The notes under the pieces: model-generated
What the model saw: only the letters and a program-made list of their open reading frames with translations
Databases searched by the model: none
What the model was told of the DNA's origin: nothing
Shown: positions 51,750-62,014 of the stretch, piece by piece
Layout of the letters: the number at the start of each line of letters is the position of its first letter
Position numbering within the stretch: position 1 is the stretch's first letter
Program-made: the position numbers and the translations under genes
Source of the DNA: Oryzias latipes
Lineage: Eukaryota > Chordata > Actinopteri > Beloniformes > Adrianichthyidae
Assembly: GCF_002234675.1 (NCBI RefSeq)
Contig: NC_019866.2
Location: forward strand, 23,281,455 to 23,345,454
Length of the DNA: 64,000 bases
Direction: 5' to 3'

Positions 51750-52720
51750 AAAAAACGTGCAACGACTTTTTCTTTCTCTGCTTCAATGGAAGGCTACTGG
51801 CAGGGGTGTGGTGCGTTTGAGTACCATCAGCAAAAACAGATTCTGGCCACAGGTTACAACCTCCCCCTCTAAAACGCAAGAGACATTGGGAAGGCAAATA
51901 TGTCTGAAAGAAGGAACTAGATGCCAAAGTTAATGGCTTTTTAAGGTCATCATAAGTCAAGTTTTGAGGTGGACGTCTCTCTATCATACCGCCGTAAACC
52001 CACGGAGTCAGCGTCAGAAGCAGCCGAGTAGGGCATAGCAGCTCTTTCTGCTGAATGATTGGTTTGAGTGAGTTCTTTGTCAGTTGTGTCAAACACCAAA
52101 CTGGGTTCTGGAATCCCAATTACAACATTCAATGCCAGAAAGTGTGACCTCATCTGCATTGTTTGGTCTCAAGACTTCATGTCGCATTTTTGCAACAGCT
52201 TTGTCAATGGTGTGTGTAGATGACTGCAGTACACATGTATCAGGAACAGGTACAGGTGAGTGTTGATTTCTGAGCGTCTCATGGCTGTTAGGGGCCACAT
52301 CTGTCTGAATATAAGGGCCCCTAGTGCTAACATGTGACTTCTATGTGTCAACTCACAGCTCCTCTTCATCACTTAGATCATTACAACTGCTCTAGCTTTT
52401 TTGTTGAATCATATTTTGTTCTTTTCACCCATTTTCATTGTAGATGTGTAGGTGTACTTATCCTGTAGGTGCTGATGAAGGGTTTTGACATTCTCCAAAT
52501 AAGACTTATGGTTGCTTTTTCTTGGGTGTATACCAACAACAAGATCAATAGGCAGTCTTGGTTGTCTGCCAAACATGTTCATAAGGGGAATACGGCAGGG
52601 TTTGACAAAGTCTCTCCAGTGGTGTTTTTCTCTCTCTTCCAGTGTACCAGACATGTCTAATATTGTCCTATAAAACTGCTCTACTGGGTTTCTCCTAAGA
52701 TGATAGGGAGTGGTACAAAA
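51750..52720 (-). pseudogene. LTR-retrotransposon (Gypsy-type) integrase-region remnant
   Basis: The minus strand near 52700-52410 encodes NPVEQFYRTILDMSG, HHWRDFVKP and MFGRQPRLPIDL. These match the Gypsy integrase C-terminal region in order. In-frame stops and frame changes interrupt it, and the downstream minus-strand sequence to about 51750 is degraded. No LTRs could be paired. Confidence 0.65.
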
Positions 52721-52774
52721 CCATAGGTATGATGAGGGACTCCCACGAAGCTCTGGCTACAGTTCTGGCTTTTT

Positions 52775-53168
52775 GTGTCACGGTTTGAGTTTCTTTGTTT
52801 TTTTTTGTTTTGTTCTGTCATGTGTTGAGTTGTGTTTCCTGTTTTATTTTGAAAGTTTTCCTAGTTGTGTCAGTTTCGAGTTTAACTTCCTGGTACCCAT
52901 CTGTCCTGATTGTTCTTACCTGTGTCTTGTCAGTTCTGTGTCTATTTAAGTCCTGTCTTTGCCTTCCTCCTGTGCTGGTCCATACATTCTGATTCTCTGT
53001 TTGTAAGTCTGCACTAGTTTGTTAGTTCCCTGTCTGTATTTTTGCTCCTAGAGTTCATTAGTTTGGCTTTTTCTGCTCAGCAGTGGATTTAGTTTTTTTC
53101 CGAGTAATAAAAGACTTTGTCGCCTTGGTACCTCCTGCCTCATCCTCTCTGCGCCTGGGTCGTCCTCA

Positions 53169-53210
<42 letters not shown>

Positions 53211-53220
53211 TGACATTTTG
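52775..53220 (+). mobile_element. Non-autonomous element, tgtcacgg...tgaca type
   Basis: Starts tgtcacggtttgag and ends aatgtgacat. It contains gtctatttaagtcctg, a late aataaaagac and tgcgcctgggtcgtcc. An element with the same layout, reversed, lies at 62660-62935. A C46 run occupies 53171-53216. Class uncertain. Confidence 0.5.
53171..53216. repeat. Poly-C run, 46 bases
   Basis: Uninterrupted C homopolymer. Its true length is likely uncertain because such runs are hard to sequence and assemble. Confidence 0.95.
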
Positions 53221-53463
53221 GTCTTTGGTTGGAAAAGCGATTGCAAATTCTGTGAATGATCAGTAAATACTAGAAGCTTTCTAGTGTCACGATTTTCTGA
53301 TTCAGTGATAGTCTATGGACTCAAGTTCAAAGGGAGACGTTGCAAAAATGTTCTCCACTGGGGGAGCTTTTTGAGGAACAGCCTTCTTTCTGAAAGCAAT
53401 TTATGCCAAAGCTTTGAAGTTTGACTGTTTGTGTTTTTTCTGTCAGGCCCAATGTTCTGTTCA

Positions 53464-53700
53464 GTCCTTGTTGAGTTTGATTGAGGGGATAGAAATGTTC
53501 TGTAGTAATTCCCATTTGTCTGTATCTGTCTGTGTCCATTAAGTCCCCTGACATTGAAAGATAGAACCATCTTTGTCATTGTCAGAGGTAGATTATAATT
53601 AAAAATATTGTAATATTTTTATTGTCAAATTGTGTAGTCTTAAGCTTTGTTCTACATTTGTTGAAAAATGTGAAACCAATACGTACATTTAATTTTTATA
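53464..53700 (+). repeat. Duplicated block, copy 1
   Basis: gttgagtttgattgaggggatagaaatgttc and what follows repeats at 63401-63645 with few changes. It probably belongs to the ancestral duplication unit upstream of the ferritin genes. Confidence 0.75.
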
Positions 53701-53739
53701 CTTTATGCAATAATGTTTTTCTTTTCTTTTAACTCGTCC

Positions 53740-54260
53740 TGTCCAACAGCTGGGAAAACAGATGAGAGCTGAAGGCCTCTTGTGTTGGACATATTTTACT
53801 TTAGCAACACATGTTAGGAATCTTCTGACAAACCAGAGGTATGTCTGAATAAACTCCTTTTATAATCGAGGCCAAACCTCAAATCTTTGGTGTTGAACAG
53901 GACGGAAAAGGAAAGGAGGGAAGAAGAGAGAGAGGGATGTTAGAGAGGGGGGATAGGAGGGTGATTATAAAAAGGGGGGGGGGGGGGGGGTAAAACCATG
54001 AAGCAGCATAAAGCCACAAGTTGCTGAATGGTTATACTCATTACAGTGAGGTTCAGATGTAATACAAGTCTATAAGGGCGGGGCCTGTCTGCACACACCA
54101 AAATGCCATAAACATACCTGTTGGCTCCAAAAAATTTTCATAAGTCAAGATGTACACAATACAGATAATGTTCACACACATACCTATGCATTCAAACCAA
54201 CTAGTGAGAAACATTTCATTCAATCACGCAAAATATTTGTGCAAAGGTGAGCTAACACCT
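53740..54260 (-). repeat. Dispersed family E copy 2
   Basis: Reverse complement of 46270-46805: cctgtccaacagctg at the left and ggcggggcctgtctg towards the right. A G17 run at 53974-53990 replaces the C/T-rich middle. Confidence 0.55.
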
Positions 54261-54279
54261 GTGCTCAAGTGAGTGTTTA

Positions 54280-55110
54280 TGTTCCTCTAAAATGGATGGT
54301 GCAATGTGTAAAGAAGGAGGGAGAGTGCCCAGCCACCCCCAAACAAAAACCCCTGCCGCAGCAGCACCAGCAGCCAGAACCCCCCAACACCCACACAGCA
54401 GCAGATAGAGAACAACCGGCCCCCGGGCGATCACATCCGCCACCCAGGCCAGGGCCAGCAGGACCGCCACGGGGCCCCCAGAGCCAGAGAGCCGGGATGC
54501 AAGGGGGGGACAGAGAGTGCAAGCTCCACCCCAACTAGGAGAGCAGCCCCCCCCCCCTTCGCCGGGAGGGCTCAATGCGGGACCCCGCCCCAGAAGAGCG
54601 CCTACAGCCCCAGACAAACACCTCATCACCAGGAGTTCTGGGCATCCCCCCACCCTAACCCCAGGTATGAGCCGGGACCCCCCAAGGGAGACCCACCCCA
54701 CACTCCAGGCAGCCACCCACCCAGTCCACGGTTGGTCCAGGAGAGAGCAAGGCAGGGGCCAGCCCTCCCCGCCCAGGAGGAGGGCACCCAGGGGAAGAGG
54801 GGGTCCATATGCAGTATTGTAAACATAGTCCGACCAGGCTTGCCCACAGTTGGAAATTTGGCGAGACCCAGCGCTCAGGGGCAACGACCAGAACCCACAC
54901 CACAGGGACACGGACACCCCAGGCTCAGATGTGATGTGATCCCCGGCTCTTGGTCTTGCCAGAGAGATCAGGGATCCCTTTCCCTGCGTGGAGAGAGGAC
55001 TCAGGAGAATCGTGTGTCTGAGCAGAGCTCCGACTTCCAGCTCACACACACTTGGGGCGGTGTGTGTGAGCTTTTCAAAGCAGAAATGTTGCTCAGTCCT
55101 TAGAAAACGT
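54280..55110 (-). repeat. GC-rich, low-complexity block with long open frame
   Basis: This block is much richer in G+C than its surroundings. It leaves a 288-codon frame open on the minus strand (54252-55118) and several overlapping frames on the other strand. The predicted peptide is Gly/Leu/Pro/Trp-rich without a domain. Openness in several frames suggests composition rather than coding. It may be a LINE 5' region, but I could not prove this. Confidence 0.5.
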
Positions 55111-56200
55111 TCAAACAATCACATAGTTTTGTGTTTCCAGTCGTGTCCCGACAAAATAAAGGCTGATGTTATTCCCACATATTTCCCTGCAACCAAGATG
55201 CAGATTGCACCATTTCCCACATGGATTTTATGATCATCAGACAAGGCTAATGTTGTTGTTAGCGCGTGTTAGTCTTCTCCTGACACTGGCTTCTTCCAGC
55301 TCCATTCTTCCACACAAAAAAGGCACTGATCACACGCATTAAAAATAAAATGATGAGCGGACAGGCACTTCATAATGTTCATAATATTAAAAAAAGCACA
55401 TTTAGAAGATCATCTTGTATATTACCGAGCTGCTGCACAAATGTCTATGGCAGCTCACTTTGTTTACAACGGGATTCATTTCCTCTGCTGGTATTTTCTT
55501 TTCCGGTATTTTCAACACTACTGTGCATGTCCAAATGATTTATTCCGACCGAAAGTGTGACCATGTGAACGTTCGCTGTAATCGGAAAAAGTTTTTCTGG
55601 GCCCATGAACACGGTTGGATTGTAATCCGACCATTGTTCCGATCAAGATATTAATGTAACCGCGGCTAGTGATGTCCAAGCGCCCGCCCTACCAAGGGTC
55701 CCACATGTCTAAGGTGCAATTAAAACCGAGGGGGGTGGCTATTCCATATGGCAACCATTGGAGGGGGAACACTGCCAAGTAGCTCCTCCCCCCAGGGTGC
55801 ATCACAGGCTGAAACCCCCACCCCCATCACCCTGATAAGAGATTATGCCCCCTCCCGCAGCATAGGACACAGGTCCCCTCAGCCCAGGGATCCCATCCCC
55901 TGCAGCGGCGACCCTCCAGGCCCCACCTCACACAGCGAGAGAGGAGCCAGAAAGCCCCCCTTTGGAGAGCTCTGGTCAGGCCTCTATGGGACAGAGGCAA
56001 CCAAAAAGCTTGGGCGACCGCTGATTGCCTCAGCAGAGACCCCGATCCGTCAGACCTCCAAGGTCCCATACCGATAGTGGACCCTCCGCTTCATGGAGTT
56101 AGCTATGGGAGACCAGAGAGACTGAATTGTTTCAAAATTACTTGAACTTTGGGCTGACATTTTTTCCAAGCCGATTTTTTTGTCAAACAGCGATTTCTGT
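55111..56200. other. Mixed spacer: unclassified repeat debris and a second GC-rich block
   Basis: 55111-55680 is ordinary composition with no supported gene. 55690-56090 is GC-rich (ggggggtggctattcc, gcagcggcgaccctcc) like 54280-55110. It adjoins the 3' end of the L1 fragment, so several insertions may be stacked here. Confidence 0.4.
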
Positions 56201-56201
56201 A

Positions 56202-57735
56202 TTAACTTACATTAATATTTTTTTTGTTTTTCCAGTTTATTAAAATTGTTTTTTTAGCAATACAAAGAGATATGAAAATGGTAGATACTAATTCTCCTGC
56301 ACCAAGCACATTTAGTGACGGTGAAGCCGTGATTGAAACCTTAAGCCAGACTGATAGATCGGCACATACCTGCTGCCAGAGAGCCTGGACAGGCGTGCAG
56401 AACCATAGTGCATGCATGTAACTGTCGGGTAGATTACTGTCACAGTGCTCACAAATGTCTGAGTTACTGAGACCCATCTTGAACGTCCTCTGTCCAATGT
56501 AATAAATAATAAAAAGTTTTGAATTTGGACTTTTTGTCAGTTTAAAGGTGTTTAGACAAAGTTCTGACCAGAAGCTTTCATCTGTGCTGATGCTCAAATC
56601 TGCATCCCATTTTGTTATCAGAAGTGAAATATTATTATCTAGGTTGCATACGAGTTTGTATATTTTGGAGAGAGTTTTATTCATTGAAAAATTGATCAGA
56701 GAGGTAACTACTTCTGGTGGCTTTAAATCGTTGTCTTTGTATTTAAACTTTTTTCTAATAATAGATTTAAGTTGCTGATATTCCAAGAAGTTATTTATTC
56801 CATGTTTGTCTTTTACTTCCTGGGGAGTTATGAATCTTCTATCAATAATTAGGTGCTCTAGTTGTTTTACGCCCCCTAATTGCCAAGCTGGGAAGTGTAT
56901 AATTTTTTTGTTTATAAGGATGTCCGGGTTGTTCCAGATGGGTGTCATTTTGCACGGTTGAATTGATGATTTTGATATTTTGAGAAATTCCCACCAGGCT
57001 GTTAAATTGGCGTTTATATTAATACTTTGAAAACAATCCTGTTTTTTTAACTGTTTGGCTAATAAATGGTAGATCTGACAGGTTGATCTTTCCACATAAG
57101 GCCTGTTCCAAGTCCAACCATGAGTTGGTTTCTGGATTATTTTTAACCATTTTAAGATGTATTGTAATCTATTTGCAAGAAAATATGTGTGGAAGTTAGG
57201 TAATTCTAAGCCTCCACAGCTTTTTGCAGATTTTAAAGTTTTTAGACTTATTCTTGCAGGTTTATTGTTCTATAAAAAGCTTGATATGGATGAGTCTAAT
57301 GTTTTGAACCATTTTAGTGGCGGTTGTGTGGGGATCATCGAGAAGAGATAATAAACTTTTGGTAAGATTTTCATTTTAACCGTGGCTACCTTGCCCATAA
57401 GGGACAGAGGCAGGTTGACCCAGCGGGTTAGATCGTCCTGTATGCTTTTCAGTAATTGGGTGTAGTTCAGCTGCATCAGTTCTGATAATTTGGGAGAAAA
57501 ATAAATACCTAGATATTTGACATTGTCTGATTTGACTGGTATAGAGAAACTTTGCTCCGCATTACTATTTAGTAATAATAAAACAGATTTATTCCAATTA
57601 ATTGATTTATCTGATATGGAGGAGAATTCATTAATGCTGTTGCTGTTTCACTTACAGACCGTGAATTGTTTAAAAACAGAAATATGTCATTTGCATAGAA
57701 ACTAATTTAATTAAGGCTGTGTTTGGTTTGAATTC
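56202..57735 (-). pseudogene. L1-type retrotransposon ORF2 fragment
   Basis: The minus strand encodes, in order, SFYANDIFLFLNNS (the reverse transcriptase YADD box with Asp changed to Asn), SDNVKYLGIYFSPKLSEL, WVNLPLSLMGKVATVKMKILPK and a 297-codon frame with FPAWQLGG and HALWFCTPVQALWQQV. This is the L1 clade layout up to the C-terminal end. Frameshifts near 57470 and 57610 show it is dead. It fills the space upstream of ferritin gene 3. Confidence 0.82.
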
Positions 57736-57968
57736 CTTTAATGGTCTCATTCTGTCTTATTGCCAGCTGTTCCCAAAATTCTTTATAAACAACTTTATGT
57801 AATAATTAATGACACCGTCTTTGTGTACACATTTTGACAATCAGTGTGAGTGGAGATAACAATCAATTATTGAACAGAATGAGGCTGTATTTCAGTCTGC
57901 TGTTTCTTGGAAAAAGCAAAAAGTGCATTGTCATTTCAGCAGAGAGTCAGCACTTCAAACCAAATCCC

Positions 57969-57975
57969 TGAGTCA
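57969..57975 (+). promoter_or_regulatory. AP-1-like site upstream of ferritin gene 3
   Basis: TGAGTCA within atccctgagtcattctc, about 130 bases before the TATA box and homologous in position to the gene 1 and gene 2 sites. Function is inferred from conservation within the array. Confidence 0.45.
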
Positions 57976-58103
57976 TTCTCACTTGGTGGAAAAAGTCCTG
58001 TGCATCATCCATGACCATGGTTGAAGCTGTTCTCAATGTCTTATTTCAGTGATTGGTCAAAAGGTGAAAGTGACGTCATTTTGGTCACGAGATCAGCTCT
58101 GGG

Positions 58104-58109
58104 TATAAA
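58104..58109 (+). promoter_or_regulatory. TATA box, ferritin gene 3
   Basis: TATAAA in gggtataaatacaggg. A perfect CRE palindrome TGACGTCA (58071-58078) and an inverted CCAAT (about 58052) lie upstream, and the sequence between resembles gene 1. Confidence 0.84.
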
Positions 58110-58161
58110 TACAGGGAGCAGCTCTCCTCCTCCTTCACACTCGGGGAGAAAGCTGAAAGGA

Positions 58162-58191
58162 GTTCTTGCTTCAACAGTGTTTGAACGGAGC
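58162..58191 (+). promoter_or_regulatory. Iron-responsive element, ferritin gene 3
   Basis: It has the loop CAGTGT, upper stem TTCAA/TTGAA, bulged C, and lower stem GTTC/GAGC with one G-U pair. It is nearly identical to the gene 1 element and lies about 105 bases before the ATG. Confidence 0.92.
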
Positions 58192-58294
58192 TTCTTCTTC
58201 AACTGCTTCAATCCTGCTCTACTTGAACGCTGCCTAAAGAAGTTTATTTTTCTACCGCCTTTTGTTAATAAAGCGAGAAAACCAACCAGCTGAA

Positions 58295-59142
58295 ATGGAG
58301 TCCCAGGTGCGTCAGAACTACCACCGTGACTGTGAGGCCGCCATCAACAGGATGGTCAACATGGAGCTGTTTGCTTCTTACACCTACACCTCTATGGTAA
58401 GACTTCTGGCTGTCTTAAAATGTTTCCTATCTATAGTTACAGGAAATCTAGTTATTGGTTTTTACTTTGTGACTATGCAGCTGTGTTTTAGTCAGAAATC
58501 AATGACTGAATGGTCCAACGTCTGGTTGTGTCCCGTCTCTCCCTCACAGGCCTTCTACTTCGACCGTGACGATGTGGCCCTTCCAGGTTTCTCCCATTTC
58601 TTCAAGGAGAACAGCCACGAGGAGAAGGAGCACGCGGACAAACTGCTGTCCTTCCAGAACAAGAGAGGAGGACGCATCTTCCTGCAGGACGTCAAGGTCT
58701 GAACACGGACTCTGCTCCCTAGAAGCTAAATGTTTCTTCATTTGGAGTTCTGAATGACTCATGTTGGTATCATGTCTGCTCCCACAGAAACCAGAGCGTG
58801 ATGAGTGGGGCAGTGGGCTGGAAGCCATGCAGTGTGCCCTGCAGCTGGAGAAGAACGTCAACCAGGCTCTGCTGGACCTGCACAAGGTGGCCTCTGACCA
58901 CAAAGACCCTCATGTAGGTTATTTTGACTCCTTCACCCACTCTAAACTTGAATCTGAAGTAACTTTATTACATTTTTTTTTTCCAGATGTGTGACTTCCT
59001 GGAGACCCACTACCTGAACGAACAGGTGGAGTCCATCAAGAAGATTGGTGACCACATCACCAACCTCACCCGCATGGATGCTCACACCAACAAGATGGCA
59101 GAGTACCTGTTTGACAAGCACACCCTGGGCAGCAAAAGCTAA
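58295..59142 (+). CDS. fth1: Ferritin heavy/middle chain, gene 3 of tandem array
   Basis: Exons 58295-58396, 58550-58696, 58788-58913 and 58987-59142 give 176 aa with all H-type ferroxidase residues. The protein differs from gene 1 only at the start of exon 4 (MCDF versus LCDF) and at the C-terminus (SKS versus SQS). Intron 1 is almost that of gene 2 (ctatgcagctgtgttttagt and flanks), while introns 2 and 3 are almost those of gene 1 (catttggagttctgaatgac). The exon 2 acceptor reads ccctcacag, three bases longer than the ccctcag of genes 1 and 2. Confidence 0.95.
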
Positions 59143-59279
59143 AGGAAGAACTGGAGGAACCTTCCAGATGCAGGCCTTAGCTCCACCTGCTGAAAGACTG
59201 GAAAATGTCTGAAATCTGTTTGATTCTCAGCTGTCATGTGACTCTGATTCACTTTAATGCCTCAAACTGATTAAACCTG

Positions 59280-59285
59280 AATAAA
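59280..59285 (+). terminator. Poly(A) signal, ferritin gene 3
   Basis: AATAAA in cctgaataaatatt, about 138 bases after the stop, in 3' UTR sequence homologous to gene 2. Confidence 0.78.
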
Positions 59286-59379
59286 TATTTAGAGCTGAGT
59301 TTTTGTCCTGTTTTTTTTTAAAGTATCTACACTCCTGTTGAATTGGAAGCCATTTTGAAAGTAACCAGTAAGTTCAATA

Positions 59380-59545
59380 TAACTGCATTCAGATAGATGA
59401 AGATGTGCCGAGGGTTTTCAATCATCTGCTCATGGCTGCAGACAGAGGACTTGTTTCTCTGATTGTTCTCTAGGACCTCCGCTCCAAAGTTGACACAATA
59501 GAGGGTGATATTTTCACACAGGAACTGTATTCAAGATGATTTCAA
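59380..59545 (+). repeat. Duplicated 3' flank of ferritin gene 3
   Basis: Matches 50240-50450: tcaatcatctgctcatggct, gcagacagaggacttg and acaggaactgtattcaag. Confidence 0.65.
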
Positions 59546-59568
59546 ACTCTTCAGCAACTTGTCTCTTT

Positions 59569-60640
59569 GGCTACGTTCACACTTCAGGCTGAAACGACCC
59601 AATTCCAAAAATTATTTGCCCCTATGCAACCCAATTCCGAGCTTTTTATGACAGTCTGAACGACACAGATCCGATCATTACAATTGCGACCCAGGCCACT
59701 TGGGTATGCCGTCCTGATTCCGAAACGTATCGGATCTTTTCAGTTGCAACCGCCGTCTGACCGGCCAGGCGGCTTGATTCCGAACCGTACGTCATCGATA
59801 CGCAACAAACGTCATCATTTTGCATTGAAGTAGGCGTGAACGAGAACATAAACAACAACCATGGCGGACGATGCTGCTGAGACCAGTCAGTGGAAGGGAA
59901 GCGATGTCCCCGATTGGATTAATATTTGGGGTGATCGCTCTATTCAGGCCAAACTCCAGGGCTCTTATCGCAACCGTGCGGTTTTTGGAAAAATTTCCAG
60001 CTAAATGGCCGAGTGTGGTGTTGAACCTTTCCCGCAATGACTTTTTTTTCTTTCTCCCCTTTCCGACCGTGATCAGAAGCGCGGGGGACCCAAGGCGGAT
60101 CCTCCTCCTCCTCCCTGTTCTGAGCCTTAGATTCTCCAGGATTCTCCAGAGCGGGTTAATAAAGAATCAATAGCATTTATTCTGGGGGAAACTTTCTTCT
60201 ATTACCGTTCTCCTTCTTCCGTAACACACAACATGAATGCGCACCCACACTGCCCCCCCCCCCAATTCTCCACCGCTGCACGCGGGGCCCAAACACATAC
60301 ACATCCTCATTCTACTACAGTGGGTACAGACGATTCTGACTCCATTGCCTTCTTAAAATGAGAAGATTGTAATTGTGCTGCTCCTTCGTGAAAAGAAATG
60401 TAATATTGCAAAAAGAGCTCCACTGTTGACAACGCTGTTGTTGACATCCATTGTTCACGTTGGCTCCGCAAACAACGAGTGACGTCGTTCACCATTGAGT
60501 ACTCTTCTGCGCATGCGGGTCAGTTTTGGGTCATCTCACGGTCACACTGGAGACCACAAACGTTCGGATATACTTGGAAATGTGAACGGTCTTGCAAAAA
60601 ATCCGAATTGAGCATTAAGCCCTGCAGTGTGAACTTAGCC
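59569..60640 (+). mobile_element. PIF/Harbinger-like element with Myb-type ORF remnant
   Basis: The ends ggctacgttcacact and agtgtgaacttagcc are inverted at 14 of 15 positions. They are flanked by ttt on both sides, which fits the 3-bp target duplication of Harbinger elements. The DDE transposase is missing. Confidence 0.75.
59861..60004 (+). pseudogene. Myb/SANT-like DNA-binding protein remnant of Harbinger
   Basis: 47 codons from ATG: MADDAAETSQWKG, then VPDWINIWGDRSIQAKLQG and YRNRAVFGKIS. The W...W.D..IQ..L...RN..V...IS pattern is the start of the Myb/SANT-like domain of the second Harbinger protein. A TAA stops the frame just before MAECGV, which would continue the domain, so the gene is broken. 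Confidence 0.7.
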
Positions 60641-61240
60641 TTTGTGATTCAACCCCGTCCTACTTTTTATTCATTTTCCAACTTCTTTAACCCCATTTTT
60701 TCTCCCCTTTCTAGTTAAAGTTAGTTAAAGTCCCACTATCTGTCACACACCTAGGTGTGCGAAATATTTTCTCCGCATTTGACCCTTCCCCTGGGGGAGC
60801 AATGAGCTGCAGACACAGCCATGCTCGGGAACCATTTGGTGGCTTAACCCCCCAATCCAACCCCTTAATGCTGTGTGTCAAGCAGGGAGACATTGGGTCC
60901 CATTTTTAAAGTTTTTGGTATGACTCGGCCGGGGTTTGAAGCCACGACCTTCCAGTTACACTTTAACCACAAGGCCAGTGAGCTTATCTCCCATCTCTAA
61001 CATCTCACTCTCTCCTCCCCCCTTTTTTTTATGTCATGTACAACAGGAAATGTAAAAAAAAACACAATTACTATCAAATAATGGTAGAATCAAATTCAAA
61101 AGGGGTTTATTCAAATATACATCTCGTGTGTCAGAAGATCCATAAACCACTATTGTAAAAGTAAAATATGTCCAAGACAAGACGCCTTTTGTGCCGATCT
61201 GTTTGCTCAGCTGTTGGACAGGACAAGTTAGAAACAACTT
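60640..61240 (+). repeat. Dispersed family E copy 3, interrupted by a SINE
   Basis: Left part ttcattttccaacttcttta (about 60670) and right part atctcgtgtgtcagaagat (61120) plus gctgttggacaggaca (61211) match 46490-46800. The SINE at 60722-60985 lies between. Confidence 0.6.
60722..60985 (-). repeat. tRNA-derived SINE, family C copy 3
   Basis: Reverse orientation: the tRNA-like head is at the right (complement of ggttcaaa-like boxes around 60935-60955; cacaaggccagtgagct at the end). The middle has the complement of actttaaaaatgggaccca. It is the longest copy and carries a body (ccctgggggagcaatgagc) lost from the others. Confidence 0.7.
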
Positions 61241-62014
61241 ATTATAGATTTCCATTTTTGTCTGTAAAAGATTAGCTTTTAATCACACAACAGAGTCGTT
61301 CATGGTATACCACAGGGCTTTGTGCTTGGTCAAAAGCAGGTCTAGCGTCCTTAAGATAACATTCAAGGCAGCACCCATTTCTTTAGGCAGTGTATTTCAG
61401 CCGTTGTGCCACAGCACACTAGATGGTCAGGTGTACCTTGGGAAATTAGCCATTTTAACTGATCTAAAAACATTTCCCATCTCCAGGATATCAGCTCGTT
61501 GTTCATCCAAACGGGCCCTGATAAAACACTGAGTAGTTAGGAATAAGAAAGATCATAAAATACTTTTCTTTGTTTATTTGATTCTATTAAAGACACTTTG
61601 ATAAGAATGGCGGTACCGCCATTTAGCAGCAGCTTCAACTCTGTTTTCAGAAAAGTCCCGTCCCTTTAACTGTCTCCACCAATCATTCTTGGAGGCTTAA
61701 TCACACGTCATCAGTCTGACCAATCAGAAGTGGTTCAAGTCTTCACTTCCTTGTTCTGATTCCGCTCATAAAGTCTCTCAGTTCCAACAAAATTAAATCA
61801 ATTAGAGATGCAAAAGAAAGAGAAGAAAAAACATGATGGAAAAAATGGACCAAATGCAGAAGTCATTAAATCATTGGTTATTCAGAGATTTAATCATTTT
61901 TGGAAGAAGCTTGTTGTCCAAATCAGAACTAATTTTCTAAATCAATATATCCATGCCAATCTCTCTACATTAACCTGAAGAATGTCAAAAAATTAACTCA
62001 ATTATTTATCAATT

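Noticed and set aside
54269-55103. Pro-rich plus-strand frames in the GC-rich block
   Set aside because: They overlap the long minus-strand frame and reflect composition rather than coding constraint.
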